13,250 nt of DNA from an uncultured Lachnoanaerobaculum sp. (GCA_937925515.1 CALALP010000064.1:1-13250), one strand, 5' to 3'. Counted from the first letter of the stretch, positions 5,826-13,240 are shown. A program made the numbers and translations. The notes: generated from the letters alone by a model not told the origin.

Positions 5826-7997
5826 ATGAAAGATAAGATTTTTGGTGTGTTGCAACGTGTAGGAAGATCTTTCATGTTACCTATTGCCATACTTCCGGTG
5901 GCAGGACTTCTGTTAGGTATAGGAAGTTCATTTACAAATGCTACAACTATTGCAACTTATGGTCTTGAGGGTGTTTTGGGAAATGGAACAATTTTACACT
6001 CTCTTTTAGTTATTATGAACCATGTTGGAAGTGCAATATTTGATAATTTACCTCTTATTTTTGCAATCGGTGTTGCCATAGGTATGGCAAAAAAGGAAAA
6101 AGAGGTTTCAGCACTTTCTTCAGTTATTGCATATTATGTAATGAATACTGCAATAAATGCTATGCTACAAGTAACAGGTAAGATACTTGCCGACGGTAGA
6201 ATTTCTCCTGATGTATTAAAGGGAACTATTGCAACTGTAAGTGGAATACAGAGCTTACAAATGGGCGTATTTGGTGGAATTATAGTAGGTCTTGGAGTTT
6301 CAGCACTCCACAATAGATTTTATAAAATTCAACTACCTAATTCATTATCATTTTTTGGTGGAACAAGGTTTGTGCCTATTATTTCAACACTTGTGTATAT
6401 GTTTGTAGGTATACTCATGTACTTTATATGGCCAACTGTTCAAAATGGTATATATGCACTTGGAGGTCTTGTAACGGGAAGTGGATATATAGGAACTCTT
6501 ATATTTGGTCTTATTAAAAGAGCTTTGATACCTTTTGGCTTGCACCATGTATTTTATACTCCATTTTGGCAAACAGCCGTCGGTGGCACAATGGAAGTAA
6601 ATGGTCAGCTTGTAGAGGGTGGTCAAAATATATTCTTTGCACAACTTGCAAATGTTGGAAGTATTACTCATTTTAGTTCTGATGCTACAAGATATTTTTC
6701 AGGAGAATTTATATTTATGATATTCGGACTTCCGGGAGCGGCACTTGCAATGTATAGATGTGCTAAACCTGAGAAGAAAAAGCAGGCAGGAGGACTTTTA
6801 CTTTCAGCAGCTCTTGCTTGTATGTTTACAGGTATTACAGAACCTCTCGAGTTTTCATTTTTATTTGTTGCACCAATGCTTTTTGCCGTTCAGGTAGTGC
6901 TTGCAGGTAGTGCATATATGATTGCACACATGTTAAATATTGCTGTTGGACTTACTTTTTCAGGTGGTTTACTTGATTTATTCTTATTTGGTATATTACA
7001 GGGAAATGAAAAAACAAGCTGGCTTTTAATAATACCGGTAGGTATAATATACTTTTTCTTGTATTATTTTATATTTAGTTTTTTGATAAAGAAATTTAAC
7101 TTTAAAACTCCGGGACGTGAAGATGATGATACTGAAACAAAACTTTTTACAAAGAAAGATGTACAGGCTAGAAATGAGAGTAAAAAAGAAGTTTCAGGTA
7201 ATGCTTCAGATGATGAGCTAAGTAGAACTATAACTAGGGGGCTCGGTGGCAAAGCAAATATTTCAGATGTAGATTGTTGTGCTACAAGACTTCGTTGTAC
7301 AGTTAAGGACGCATCTAAGGTAAATGAGGGCTTACTTAAGTCTACCAAGGCATCAGGAGTTGTGAAAAAAGGAAATGGTATACAGGTTATTTATGGACCT
7401 CAAGTAGCAGTAATTAAGTCAAATTTAGAAGATTATCTTGAAACTGCTCCTGATGAAGAAGTTGAGGAAGTTACCCAAACTGAGGTTGAAACTCAAAGTA
7501 GTAATGAGGAAAAAAGTATAGAGGGTAAACTTGTAAATACTATAACTATTTCTTCTCCATTAAGTGGAATTGCAGGCGATTTATCAACTACCCCTGATGA
7601 GGCATTTGCAGGGAAAATGATGGGCGACGGTGCAGTAGTAACACCATTAGAGCCTATAGTTTATGCCCCTGAGGACGGAGAAATAGGCTTTATATTTGAC
7701 ACCAAGCATGCAATAGGTTTTGTTACAGACTCAGGAGTTAGTCTTTTGATTCATGTAGGACTTGATACAGTTAAGTTAAAAGGGGAGGGCTTTGAAATTC
7801 TACAAGAAATGGGTTCTAAAGTGAAAAAAGGAACACCCATTTTAAAACTTGATTTAGAATATTTAGAGAAAAATGCACCGTCCCTTGCAACCCCTGTTTT
7901 ATGCACAGAACTTGAAGATAATCAGAAGATAAGATTACTTAAAACAGGAGAGATAAAAGCAGGAGAGCCACTATTTGCAATAGATACATTTGAGTAA
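5826..7997 (+). CDS. PTS sugar permease EIICBA, glucose/maltose type
   Basis: The 723-aa protein takes up and phosphorylates a sugar at the membrane using phosphate from HPr. The EIIC membrane domain is about 1-425, beginning FGVLQRVGRSFMLPIAILP and containing the conserved GITEPLEF (336-343). EIIB is about 462-540, with phosphocysteine Cys485 in DVDCCATRLR. An acidic linker (541-565) precedes EIIA at about 575-723, with His628 and the phosphoacceptor His643 in LLIHVGLDTVKLKGEGF. All catalytic residues are present. The frame is open to a TTG at 5793, but ATG 5826 has AAAGGAGAG just upstream. Sequence style places it with EIICBA proteins annotated as glucose or maltose permeases in streptococci and clostridia; the substrate cannot be decided here. 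The shared motif suggests control by the IclR protein downstream. Confidence 0.93.
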   Translation: MKDKIFGVLQRVGRSFMLPIAILPVAGLLLGIGSSFTNATTIATYGLEGVLGNGTILHSLLVIMNHVGSAIFDNLPLIFAIGVAIGMAKKEKEVSALSSVIAYYVMNTAINAMLQVTGKILADGRISPDVLKGTIATVSGIQSLQMGVFGGIIVGLGVSALHNRFYKIQLPNSLSFFGGTRFVPIISTLVYMFVGILMYFIWPTVQNGIYALGGLVTGSGYIGTLIFGLIKRALIPFGLHHVFYTPFWQTAVGGTMEVNGQLVEGGQNIFFAQLANVGSITHFSSDATRYFSGEFIFMIFGLPGAALAMYRCAKPEKKKQAGGLLLSAALACMFTGITEPLEFSFLFVAPMLFAVQVVLAGSAYMIAHMLNIAVGLTFSGGLLDLFLFGILQGNEKTSWLLIIPVGIIYFFLYYFIFSFLIKKFNFKTPGREDDDTETKLFTKKDVQARNESKKEVSGNASDDELSRTITRGLGGKANISDVDCCATRLRCTVKDASKVNEGLLKSTKASGVVKKGNGIQVIYGPQVAVIKSNLEDYLETAPDEEVEEVTQTEVETQSSNEEKSIEGKLVNTITISSPLSGIAGDLSTTPDEAFAGKMMGDGAVVTPLEPIVYAPEDGEIGFIFDTKHAIGFVTDSGVSLLIHVGLDTVKLKGEGFEILQEMGSKVKKGTPILKLDLEYLEKNAPSLATPVLCTELEDNQKIRLLKTGEIKAGEPLFAIDTFE

Positions 7998-8035
7998 AGT
8001 TTGATAATAGTTATATTTATGTATTATTATGTGTG

Positions 8036-8060
8036 ATTTGTCCCCCTACGGGGGACAAAT
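8036..8060. terminator. perfect G+C-rich hairpin after the PTS gene
   Basis: ATTTGTCCCCC (8036-8046) and GGGGGACAAAT (8050-8060) form an 11-bp perfect stem with a three-base TAC loop. No T-run follows on the + strand, so it is either a poor intrinsic terminator or an mRNA 3'-end stabiliser protecting the PTS transcript. Confidence 0.55.
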
Positions 8061-8148
8061 ACATAGATAGATATTTTGCTACACCCTAAGTAATATATCT
8101 AACCTTATGATTGAAAACTTTTAACCTAAGATTCATTTGGAGAATTTC

Positions 8149-8958
8149 ATGAAAAAGAAAAAAAGAAATAATAAAACAAGTTTACATTTTAACAATGAGA
8201 ATGGGAGAAAAATAAAATTGAGTAGTATCTTTAGATTTATTTTAGTAGTAATGTTAATATTAGGCTGTATTTGGTTTTTACTCCCATTTTTTATGTATGG
8301 TATTCTTGGAATTGGAAATTTAACAGGAATTATGGTATGTTTGATAACTTTTACATTTAGCATTTTTTATAAGTACATAAATAAGTTTTCTAAAACTATA
8401 CCATATAGAATATGCTTTATGACAGCATTTATAATTATATTTTTAACGATATTTATAAGCATTTTCATGATTATAGGTGCATCAAAGAAACCAAAGGAAA
8501 ATGCAACAGTAGTAGTTTTAGGCTGTAAAGTTATAGGAAAAACTCCAAGCCTTACTTTGTATGAAAGACTAAATGCCACTAAAAAGTATATGCTTGATAA
8601 TCCAAATTCAAAGGCAATAGTTTCAGGGGGACAAGGAGCAGATGAAATAATTTCTGAGGCTGAGGCTATGTATACATTTTTAGTTAATAATGGTATTTCT
8701 CCGGATAGAATTATAATGGAAGATAAATCAACAAGTACAAGAGAGAATTTGCTTTTTTCATTTGACCTTATCAAAAAACATAACTTAAGCGAAGATTTAG
8801 CAATAGTTACAAATGATTATCATGAATATAGAGCCATAACTATTGCAAGGAAACTAAAACTTAAAGCAGGGGCAGTGCCTGCCAAAACTGCTTGGTGGCT
8901 ACTTCCAACCTACTATGTAAGAGAATTATATGCTGTATTATGGGAATGGATTGTGTAG
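8149..8958 (+). CDS. YdcF/SanA-like (DUF218) membrane protein
   Basis: The 269-aa protein starts with a very basic N terminus. Hydrophobic segments follow at about 27-50, 56-75 and 89-110, then a DUF218 domain at about 118-260. Family hallmarks are VVVLGCKV (121-128), IVSGGQG (147-153), the ED-STSTREN stretch (171-180) and VTNDYHEYRA (200-209). Members are thought to act at the envelope (SanA, ElyC), but the biochemical activity of most is unknown. ATG 8149 is chosen over TTG 8137 because GGAG (8139-8142) sits six bases before it. It stands alone between the hairpin after the PTS gene and the HIT promoter, with no clear operon partner. Confidence 0.85.
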   Translation: MKKKKRNNKTSLHFNNENGRKIKLSSIFRFILVVMLILGCIWFLLPFFMYGILGIGNLTGIMVCLITFTFSIFYKYINKFSKTIPYRICFMTAFIIIFLTIFISIFMIIGASKKPKENATVVVLGCKVIGKTPSLTLYERLNATKKYMLDNPNSKAIVSGGQGADEIISEAEAMYTFLVNNGISPDRIIMEDKSTSTRENLLFSFDLIKKHNLSEDLAIVTNDYHEYRAITIARKLKLKAGAVPAKTAWWLLPTYYVRELYAVLWEWIV

Positions 8959-8962
8959 AAGT

Positions 8963-9069
8963 GGGGGAGATTTACCTTAAATTAGGTATTGACAAAGATT
9001 TTGTGTATGTTATCATGTAAATAACATCTCCCCCAAGGCCTCTGTAAGTTTACATGCACAATTTGGGGG
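8963..9069 (+). promoter_or_regulatory. HIT-gene promoter region with competing inverted repeats
   Basis: GGGGGAGAT (8963-8971) is complementary to ATCTCCCCC (9026-9034). CCCCCAA (9030-9036) is also complementary to TTGGGGG (9063-9069), so the two pairings share the C-run and exclude each other. Between them lie ATGTTAT/ATAACAT (9007-9013 and 9021-9027) over the -10 box, and TGTAA/TTACA (9042-9046 and 9049-9053). The second hairpin is followed by a T-rich run (CGCTTTGTTTT), resembling an attenuator ahead of the HIT start. No known riboswitch class is recognised. Confidence 0.5.
8989..9016 (+). promoter_or_regulatory. promoter of the HIT gene
   Basis: The -35 box is the consensus TTGACA (8989-8994). 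After 16 bp comes TATCAT (9011-9016) as -10, giving a start near 9023. The -10 lies within the inverted repeat ATGTTAT-N7-ATAACAT, a plausible repressor site. Confidence 0.65.
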
Positions 9070-9092
9070 CGCTTTGTTTTAGGAGAAAAAAT

Positions 9093-9551
9093 ATATGCTT
9101 AATTTGTCAGAGAATTGGTATGATAAAAAATGGTACAAATCCATATTTTGTAAAGGAACTTGAAACAGGTTATGTTGTTTTAGGAGATAATCAACATTTT
9201 AAAGGATATACTATTTTTTTAGCAAAAGAACATAAGAATGAATTATTTGAATTAGAATATAATCAGAAAATGAAATTTTTAGAAGAAATGACTATTGTAG
9301 CTGAGGCAGTCTCAAAAGCTTTTAATGCTGAAAAAATGAATTATGAATTACTTGGAAATGGTGATACTCACTTGCATTGGCATTTATTCCCAAGAGTAAG
9401 TGGCGACCTAGGGGAGTATGGAGTTAATGGTAGAGGGCCTGTTTGGTGGTATCCTTTTGAAAAGATGTATAGTAATAATAATTGTCCCTCAGATATTGAA
9501 CTTAAGGATATGAAACTTAAATTACTTAATGAATTAGAAGAATTATTATAG
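9093..9551 (+). CDS. HIT-family (histidine triad) nucleotide-binding protein
   Basis: The protein has about 152 aa. Its N-terminal CLIC pair and GTNPYFVKELETGYVVLGD lead to the family motif HLHWHLFPR (about 93-101), the histidine triad that binds nucleotide phosphates. It is followed by the GPVWWYPFEKMY tail seen in close relatives. Family members hydrolyse or transfer nucleotide phosphoramidates or dinucleotides; the physiological substrate is unknown. The start is uncertain. Relatives begin Met-Cys-Leu-Ile-Cys, but here the codon before that Cys is ATA (9093), seven bases after a good AGGAG (9081-9085). Other in-frame choices are ATG 9054, inside the leader hairpin with no ribosome site, and ATG 9120, which would lose the Cys pair. 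A one-base indel is another explanation. Confidence 0.85.
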   Translation: MCLICQRIGMIKNGTNPYFVKELETGYVVLGDNQHFKGYTIFLAKEHKNELFELEYNQKMKFLEEMTIVAEAVSKAFNAEKMNYELLGNGDTHLHWHLFPRVSGDLGEYGVNGRGPVWWYPFEKMYSNNNCPSDIELKDMKLKLLNELEELL

Positions 9552-9558
9552 GGTTATG

Positions 9559-9567
9559 TGTTATACT
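9559..9567 (+). promoter_or_regulatory. extended -10 promoter of the IclR gene
   Basis: TGT-TATACT (9559-9567) matches an extended -10 element, with no good -35 box at 17 bp. The expected start is near 9574. Its last three bases are the first three of the operator-like motif at 9565-9584. Confidence 0.4.
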
Positions 9568-9584
9568 AGGTAATTAGGATTAGT
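9565..9584 (+). promoter_or_regulatory. candidate operator ACTAGGTAATT-N4-TTAGT (IclR copy)
   Basis: It is identical at all 16 defined positions to 5740-5759 upstream of the PTS permease. It lies between the proposed -10 box and the coding start, where a bound regulator would block its own transcription. This is consistent with autoregulation by the IclR protein, which is inference. Confidence 0.55.
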
Positions 9585-9611
9585 TTGATTAATTTTATGT
9601 TTAGAAGAAAA

Positions 9612-10373
9612 ATGGCAAATGAAAATATACACTCTATTGAGCGTGCATTAGATATTATTGAGCTACTTGCCTCTGAACCTGAGGGGCTTGGCATAAGTGC
9701 CATTGCAAAACGCACATCACTTGCTAAAAGTACAGCATACCGTATAGTATCAACAATGCAAAGACGAAACTACATTTCAAAGACAGATAAAGGAACTTAT
9801 AGAATAGGACTTGGGCTTATAGAGTCTGTAAGTTGCTATATAAATGGTTTGGAGTTACAGACTGAGGCAAGACCTTATATAGGTCAGATTACAAATGAGC
9901 TTGGACTTACTGCACATCTTGGAATTTTGGACGGAGCAGAGGTTATATATGTTGAAAAGCTTGATTATTTCTCACGCATAAGACATTATACAGATGTCGG
10001 TATAAGAGTACCTGCTTATTCTTGTTCCTTGGGAAAATGTCTTTTAGCAAATTACTCAGCAAAAGATATTAGAAATATTTTTGAAAAGGTATCAATGCAA
10101 AAGATTACCTCACATACAATAACTTCTATTGATGAACTTTTGTCAGACCTTGAAAATGTCAGAAAGAGGGGGTGGGCTATAGATGATGAAGAGTCCAAAT
10201 ATGGATTTCGTTGTCTTGGAGCTCCTGTGTATGACTATCGTGGAGATATTATTGCAGCAATTTCTGCAAGTGGTTCTATTTCAGTATTTCCAAAAGAACG
10301 TATTCAGTCAGTAGCAGATTTTATAACAGAAAAGGCTCTTTTAATTTCTAGGTCTTTAGGATATGTGGGATAG
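9612..10373 (+). CDS. IclR-family transcriptional regulator
   Basis: The 253-aa protein has an N-terminal winged helix (about 5-65), with IHSIERALDIIELLA, then a helix-turn-helix at about 27-48 (GISAIAKRTSLAKSTAYRIV). The C-terminal effector domain (about 80-245) contains YVEKLDYFSRIRHYTDVGIRVPAYSCSLGKCLLA and RKRGWAIDDEESKYGFRCLGAPVYD, hallmarks of the family. Such proteins bind small carbon compounds as dimers and usually control nearby catabolic or uptake genes and themselves. ATG 9612 gives the usual IclR N terminus but has only a weak AGAAGA before it. ATG 9597 and TTG 9585 (AGGA at 9576-9579) are in-frame alternatives. The motif shared with the PTS gene suggests it regulates that permease. 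Confidence 0.9.
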   Translation: MANENIHSIERALDIIELLASEPEGLGISAIAKRTSLAKSTAYRIVSTMQRRNYISKTDKGTYRIGLGLIESVSCYINGLELQTEARPYIGQITNELGLTAHLGILDGAEVIYVEKLDYFSRIRHYTDVGIRVPAYSCSLGKCLLANYSAKDIRNIFEKVSMQKITSHTITSIDELLSDLENVRKRGWAIDDEESKYGFRCLGAPVYDYRGDIIAAISASGSISVFPKERIQSVADFITEKALLISRSLGYVG

Positions 10374-10475
10374 TTATTATATTGAACATTTAAAGTATTT
10401 TCTTTGTAGCCGTTTATATATATCTTTACAGGTTTAGCCTCAAAATTATTTTGATTATTTTTTAAAGGACATTTC
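10374..10475 (+). other. A+T-rich gap before the 82-aa ORF, nothing firm
   Basis: There is no gene and no convincing terminator after the IclR gene. A TTTACA (10425-10430) with TATTTT (10447-10452) 16 bp later is a weak promoter candidate for the small ORF. Confidence 0.4.
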
Positions 10476-10724
10476 TTGATTTGCTATCTTACTGTACTTT
10501 TAGAGCGTATATTTCAATTTAAGATATTAAATGATAAGAATTCTGCCTCTGAAGTCTTTAAATTTATAAAGGAATTTCAAGTAACTAAAGGGGAGTATAA
10601 TTATATCAATACTACAAAAAACTCTATTTTTATAAATGAATTAGCAAAAAAATATCATCTTCCATTAACAAACTATTTTTTATCTGAAACACAAATCAAG
10701 AAAATTTTTAATTGTAAAATATGA
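10476..10724 (+). CDS. hypothetical 82-aa protein
   Basis: I do not recognise this protein. The likely start is TTG 10476, with AAAGGA (10464-10469) six bases before it. The first 15 residues are hydrophobic (MICYLTVLLERIFQF) and the rest is lysine- and asparagine-rich, with a SEVFKFIKEFQV helix and a NELAKKYHLP segment. A strong terminator begins four bases after its stop, which supports a transcribed unit ending here. It may be a genuine small protein or the C-terminal remnant of a larger decayed gene. The upstream sequence in the same frame is interrupted by stops. It is unrelated in appearance to either neighbour. Confidence 0.45.
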   Translation: MICYLTVLLERIFQFKILNDKNSASEVFKFIKEFQVTKGEYNYINTTKNSIFINELAKKYHLPLTNYFLSETQIKKIFNCKI

Positions 10725-10727
10725 TTA

Positions 10728-10769
10728 GAAAGAAGAAAGGATTGTTATCTAATAATCCTTTCTTCTTTT
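10728..10769. terminator. strong terminator, 15-bp perfect stem
   Basis: AAAGAAGAAAGGATT (10729-10743) pairs perfectly with AATCCTTTCTTCTTT (10754-10768) around a ten-base loop, with one further G-T pair at the base. The distal arm ends in four Ts (10766-10769). The purine/pyrimidine arms give a usable T-tract on the + strand. Confidence 0.8.
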
Positions 10770-10903
10770 AAATTAGTTTGCACTATGTTTTAGTCTCTGA
10801 TACCAAAGTCAGGTTTGATTATATCAGAAAGTAATCTCACTTACCCCACCCTTAAGGGTAGGATGTAAAATATTAGTTCAAAATAATTTCACACTTTTTT
10901 TCT
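10770..10903. other. intergenic stretch with two inverted repeats
   Basis: There is no gene. TCTGATA (10796-10802) and TATCAGA (10822-10828) form one inverted repeat. The 12-bp palindrome ACCCTTAAGGGT (10848-10859) lies in a larger imperfect hairpin closed by TTAC (10841-10844) and GTAA (10865-10868). They lie upstream of the promoter at 10904-10932, so they would not be in that transcript. They may be protein-binding sites or a relic of a small repeat element. Confidence 0.45.
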
Positions 10904-10932
10904 TTGCTAACTAATAATGAATATGTTACAAT
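10904..10932 (+). promoter_or_regulatory. sigma-A promoter of the kinase/NlpC operon
   Basis: TTGCTA (10904-10909, four of six) and TACAAT (10927-10932, five of six) have the ideal 17-bp spacing. The transcript would start near 10939, leaving a leader of about 15 bases with the ribosome site AAGGAGG (10942-10948). Confidence 0.65.
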
Positions 10933-10953
10933 CTTATTAAGAAGGAGGTTTCT

Positions 10954-11589
10954 ATGAATAAGAAGTTAGTAATTACCATTAATAGAGAATATGGAAGTGG
11001 AGGTCGAGTAATAGGACGTAAATTATCCGAAAAGCTTGGTATCCCTTATTATGATGATGAAATTATAAAAATGGCATCAGAACATTCTGCTGTTGGAGAA
11101 CAATATTTTAGAATGAATGATGAAAAGCCGGGAAATAACTTGATTTATAAAATTATAGGTGGTCTTAGGGATTCATTAGGAAAGCCGAGTCTTGGCGATA
11201 AGATTACATCTCCGGACAATTTATTTAGATTTGAGTCAGAAGTCATAAGAAAACTTGCAGAGCAAGAATCTTGCATACTTATTGGAAGATGTGCTGACTT
11301 TGTACTTGAGTCTTGTGCATTTCCTGATTTTATAAGACTTTTTGTATATGCAGATTTACCTGCTAAAATGAAAACAATTATGGAAATTTACGGTGTCGAT
11401 AGTAAAGAGGCACTTAATCGTATTCAAAAAATAAATAAAAAAAGGAGCGACTATTACAGATATTATACAGGTGAAAGTTGGGACGATATGTCAAGATATG
11501 ACTTTTCTATTAATACCTCAACACTTTCATTTGATGAGTCATGTGAACTCATACTTAAGTACCTTCAACTGAGAGGATACATAGAATAA
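10954..11589 (+). CDS. cytidylate-kinase-like family protein
   Basis: The 211-aa protein belongs to the cytidylate-kinase-2-like P-loop family common in Clostridia. It opens with ITINREYGSGGRVIGRKLSEKL, whose GSGGR (14-18) replaces a classical Walker A lysine site, and has the PYYDDEII stretch (31-38). It also has an ILIGRCADFVL strand (108-118) and a basic lid-like helix, IQKINKKRSDYYRYYTGESW, near 160-180. Family members are often annotated as kinases, but few have been tested and the substrate is not established. ATG is supported by AAGGAGG six bases upstream. It starts an operon: the NlpC/P60 gene begins six bases after its stop. Confidence 0.88.
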   Translation: MNKKLVITINREYGSGGRVIGRKLSEKLGIPYYDDEIIKMASEHSAVGEQYFRMNDEKPGNNLIYKIIGGLRDSLGKPSLGDKITSPDNLFRFESEVIRKLAEQESCILIGRCADFVLESCAFPDFIRLFVYADLPAKMKTIMEIYGVDSKEALNRIQKINKKRSDYYRYYTGESWDDMSRYDFSINTSTLSFDESCELILKYLQLRGYIE

Positions 11590-11595
11590 GTTGTT

Positions 11596-13152
11596 ATGAT
11601 AAAAGATATAGAAAAAATTTTAAATGATAAAGAACATAGAAAGTTAATCGGCATTATTATAGCCATAGTTTCGGTTGTTTTAATATTAACGGTTTTAAAT
11701 AAGCTTGGTATTGGTAAGGAAAAGAAAGTTTCAGCTAATCCAACTATAGCAACAACTACCATTTCTCCCTCGGAGTCTGCAAGTATAGCAGAGTCCCAAA
11801 GTGTTGAGGCGGCCAATATACAAATAGAATCAGATATAAGTTCTGTTGTAGACAGTTATAAAAATCTTGGTTTGGTAAAGGTTGACGGCTTTTTAAACAT
11901 TAGAAAAGAGCCTACTCAAGATAGCGAGATAATAGGGAAACTTTACAATGGAAGTGGCCTTGAGATACTTGAAACTAAGGGCGAGGATTGGTTACACATC
12001 AAGTCAGGAGATGTGGACGGTTACATTTCCTCCAAATATGTACTTTTAGGAGATGATGCAAAAAAGGCTGCAAGAGAGCAGGTAAAAGAGAGAGCTATTG
12101 TAAAGCCTGCAAGACTAAATGTTAGAAAAGAACCCTCAATAGATGCAGAAATTGTAGATGCTGTTTATCAAAATGAAAGATATGAGATTTTAGAATCTAA
12201 AGACGGTTGGCTTAAGATAAGTCTTGGTTATATAAGCTCAGAATTTACTACTTCAAAGCTTGCACTAAATGAGGCAAGAAAACTTGATTTAAGGAGTATG
12301 GTAGTAAATAGATATGCAAAATTAGGTATTTCAAATGTTACAGGCTATCTAAATATAAGAAAAGAGCCTAAAGCAGACGGAGAAATAATAGGAAAGTTAC
12401 CAAGTAAGGCAGCAGGAGATATTCTTGAAACCTTAGACGGTTGGTATAAAATTCAATCAGGGCCTTTGACCGGTTATGTAAGTTCAGAGTTTATTTTAAC
12501 AGGAGAGGCGGCAAAACAGGAGGCAATGGAACAGGCTGAACTTATGGCAGTTGTTAGAACGGATGTTTTAAATGCTAGAACTGAGCCTGATGTAAATGCT
12601 AAGATTTGGACTCAAATAAGTAACCTTGAAAAATATCCGGTAGTTACGCAAAAAGACGGCTGGGTTGAGATAGAACTTGAAAATGATAATAATGCCTTTG
12701 TTGATACAGGTTTTGTAGATGTTGTTTATGCTTTAAATGAGGCTATTAAGTTCTCGCCTGCCGAGGAGGCTGAAAAACAATCTATTTCAAGGCGAACTCA
12801 AATTGTAAACTATGCACTAAAATATCTTGGAAATCCTTATGTTTGGGGTGGAACAAGCCTTACAAATGGTTGTGATTGTTCCGGATTTACTATGGGAGTT
12901 TTAGGAAATTATGGTGTAGGACTTCCTCATTATTCAGGTTCTCAAGCACAAATGGGAGTTAAGATTAATTCTTCACAAATGCGTCCGGGAGATTTGATAT
13001 TTTACTCAAACAAAAGAGGAACTATAAACCATGTTGCAATGTATATTGGAAATGGTCAGATTGTACATGCAGCAAGTAGAAGAAGTGGAATAAAGATTTC
13101 ACAATGGAATTATAGAACACCGACTACAATAAGAAATGTTATAGGCGATTAG
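11596..13152 (+). CDS. membrane-anchored SH3-domain NlpC/P60 cell-wall hydrolase
   Basis: The 518-aa protein has a short cytoplasmic N terminus and a transmembrane segment at about 17-36. A Ser/Thr-rich linker (44-75) leads to four bacterial SH3 domains at about 88-150, 165-218, 240-302 and 315-376. The catalytic domain is about 397-515. The NlpC/P60 triad is visible: Cys428 in CDCSGFT, His479 in INHVAMYIG and His491 in VHAAS. It probably cleaves peptidoglycan stem peptides outside the membrane, with the SH3 domains binding wall. Domains 1 and 3 (both FLNIRKEP/YLNIRKEP with EIIGKL) look like copies, so the array probably arose by duplicating a pair. No good ribosome site precedes ATG 11596; coupling to the kinase gene, whose stop is six bases away, is likely. 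Confidence 0.92.
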   Translation: MIKDIEKILNDKEHRKLIGIIIAIVSVVLILTVLNKLGIGKEKKVSANPTIATTTISPSESASIAESQSVEAANIQIESDISSVVDSYKNLGLVKVDGFLNIRKEPTQDSEIIGKLYNGSGLEILETKGEDWLHIKSGDVDGYISSKYVLLGDDAKKAAREQVKERAIVKPARLNVRKEPSIDAEIVDAVYQNERYEILESKDGWLKISLGYISSEFTTSKLALNEARKLDLRSMVVNRYAKLGISNVTGYLNIRKEPKADGEIIGKLPSKAAGDILETLDGWYKIQSGPLTGYVSSEFILTGEAAKQEAMEQAELMAVVRTDVLNARTEPDVNAKIWTQISNLEKYPVVTQKDGWVEIELENDNNAFVDTGFVDVVYALNEAIKFSPAEEAEKQSISRRTQIVNYALKYLGNPYVWGGTSLTNGCDCSGFTMGVLGNYGVGLPHYSGSQAQMGVKINSSQMRPGDLIFYSNKRGTINHVAMYIGNGQIVHAASRRSGIKISQWNYRTPTTIRNVIGD

Positions 13153-13231
13153 ATTTTTTGCTAATTTAAAGATTTTCTATTATATAGTTATTTTTGAGCC
13201 TGTGAAATTTTTTCTGTAAATTTGCCTTCTA

Positions 13232-13240
13232 TGGTATAAA
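13232..13240 (+). promoter_or_regulatory. extended -10 promoter for a gene beyond the window
   Basis: TGG-TATAAA (13232-13240) fits an extended -10 box. TTTCTG (13211-13216) lies 18 bp upstream as a poor -35. The gene it would serve lies beyond the window end. The stretch 13153-13231 holds no terminator or gene I can support. Confidence 0.35.

Noticed and set aside
6384..7348. Minus-strand frames opposite the PTS gene
   Set aside because: They are shadows of a 723-aa enzyme with all of its catalytic motifs; no start signals.
8367..8774. 135-codon minus-strand frame opposite the YdcF-like gene
   Set aside because: The + strand product shows DUF218 motifs; the minus frame has no ribosome site or recognisable domain.
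9023..9080. Known riboswitch or T-box in the HIT leader
   Set aside because: The leader is too short and lacks the conserved cores of the classes I know; only simple inverted repeats are visible.
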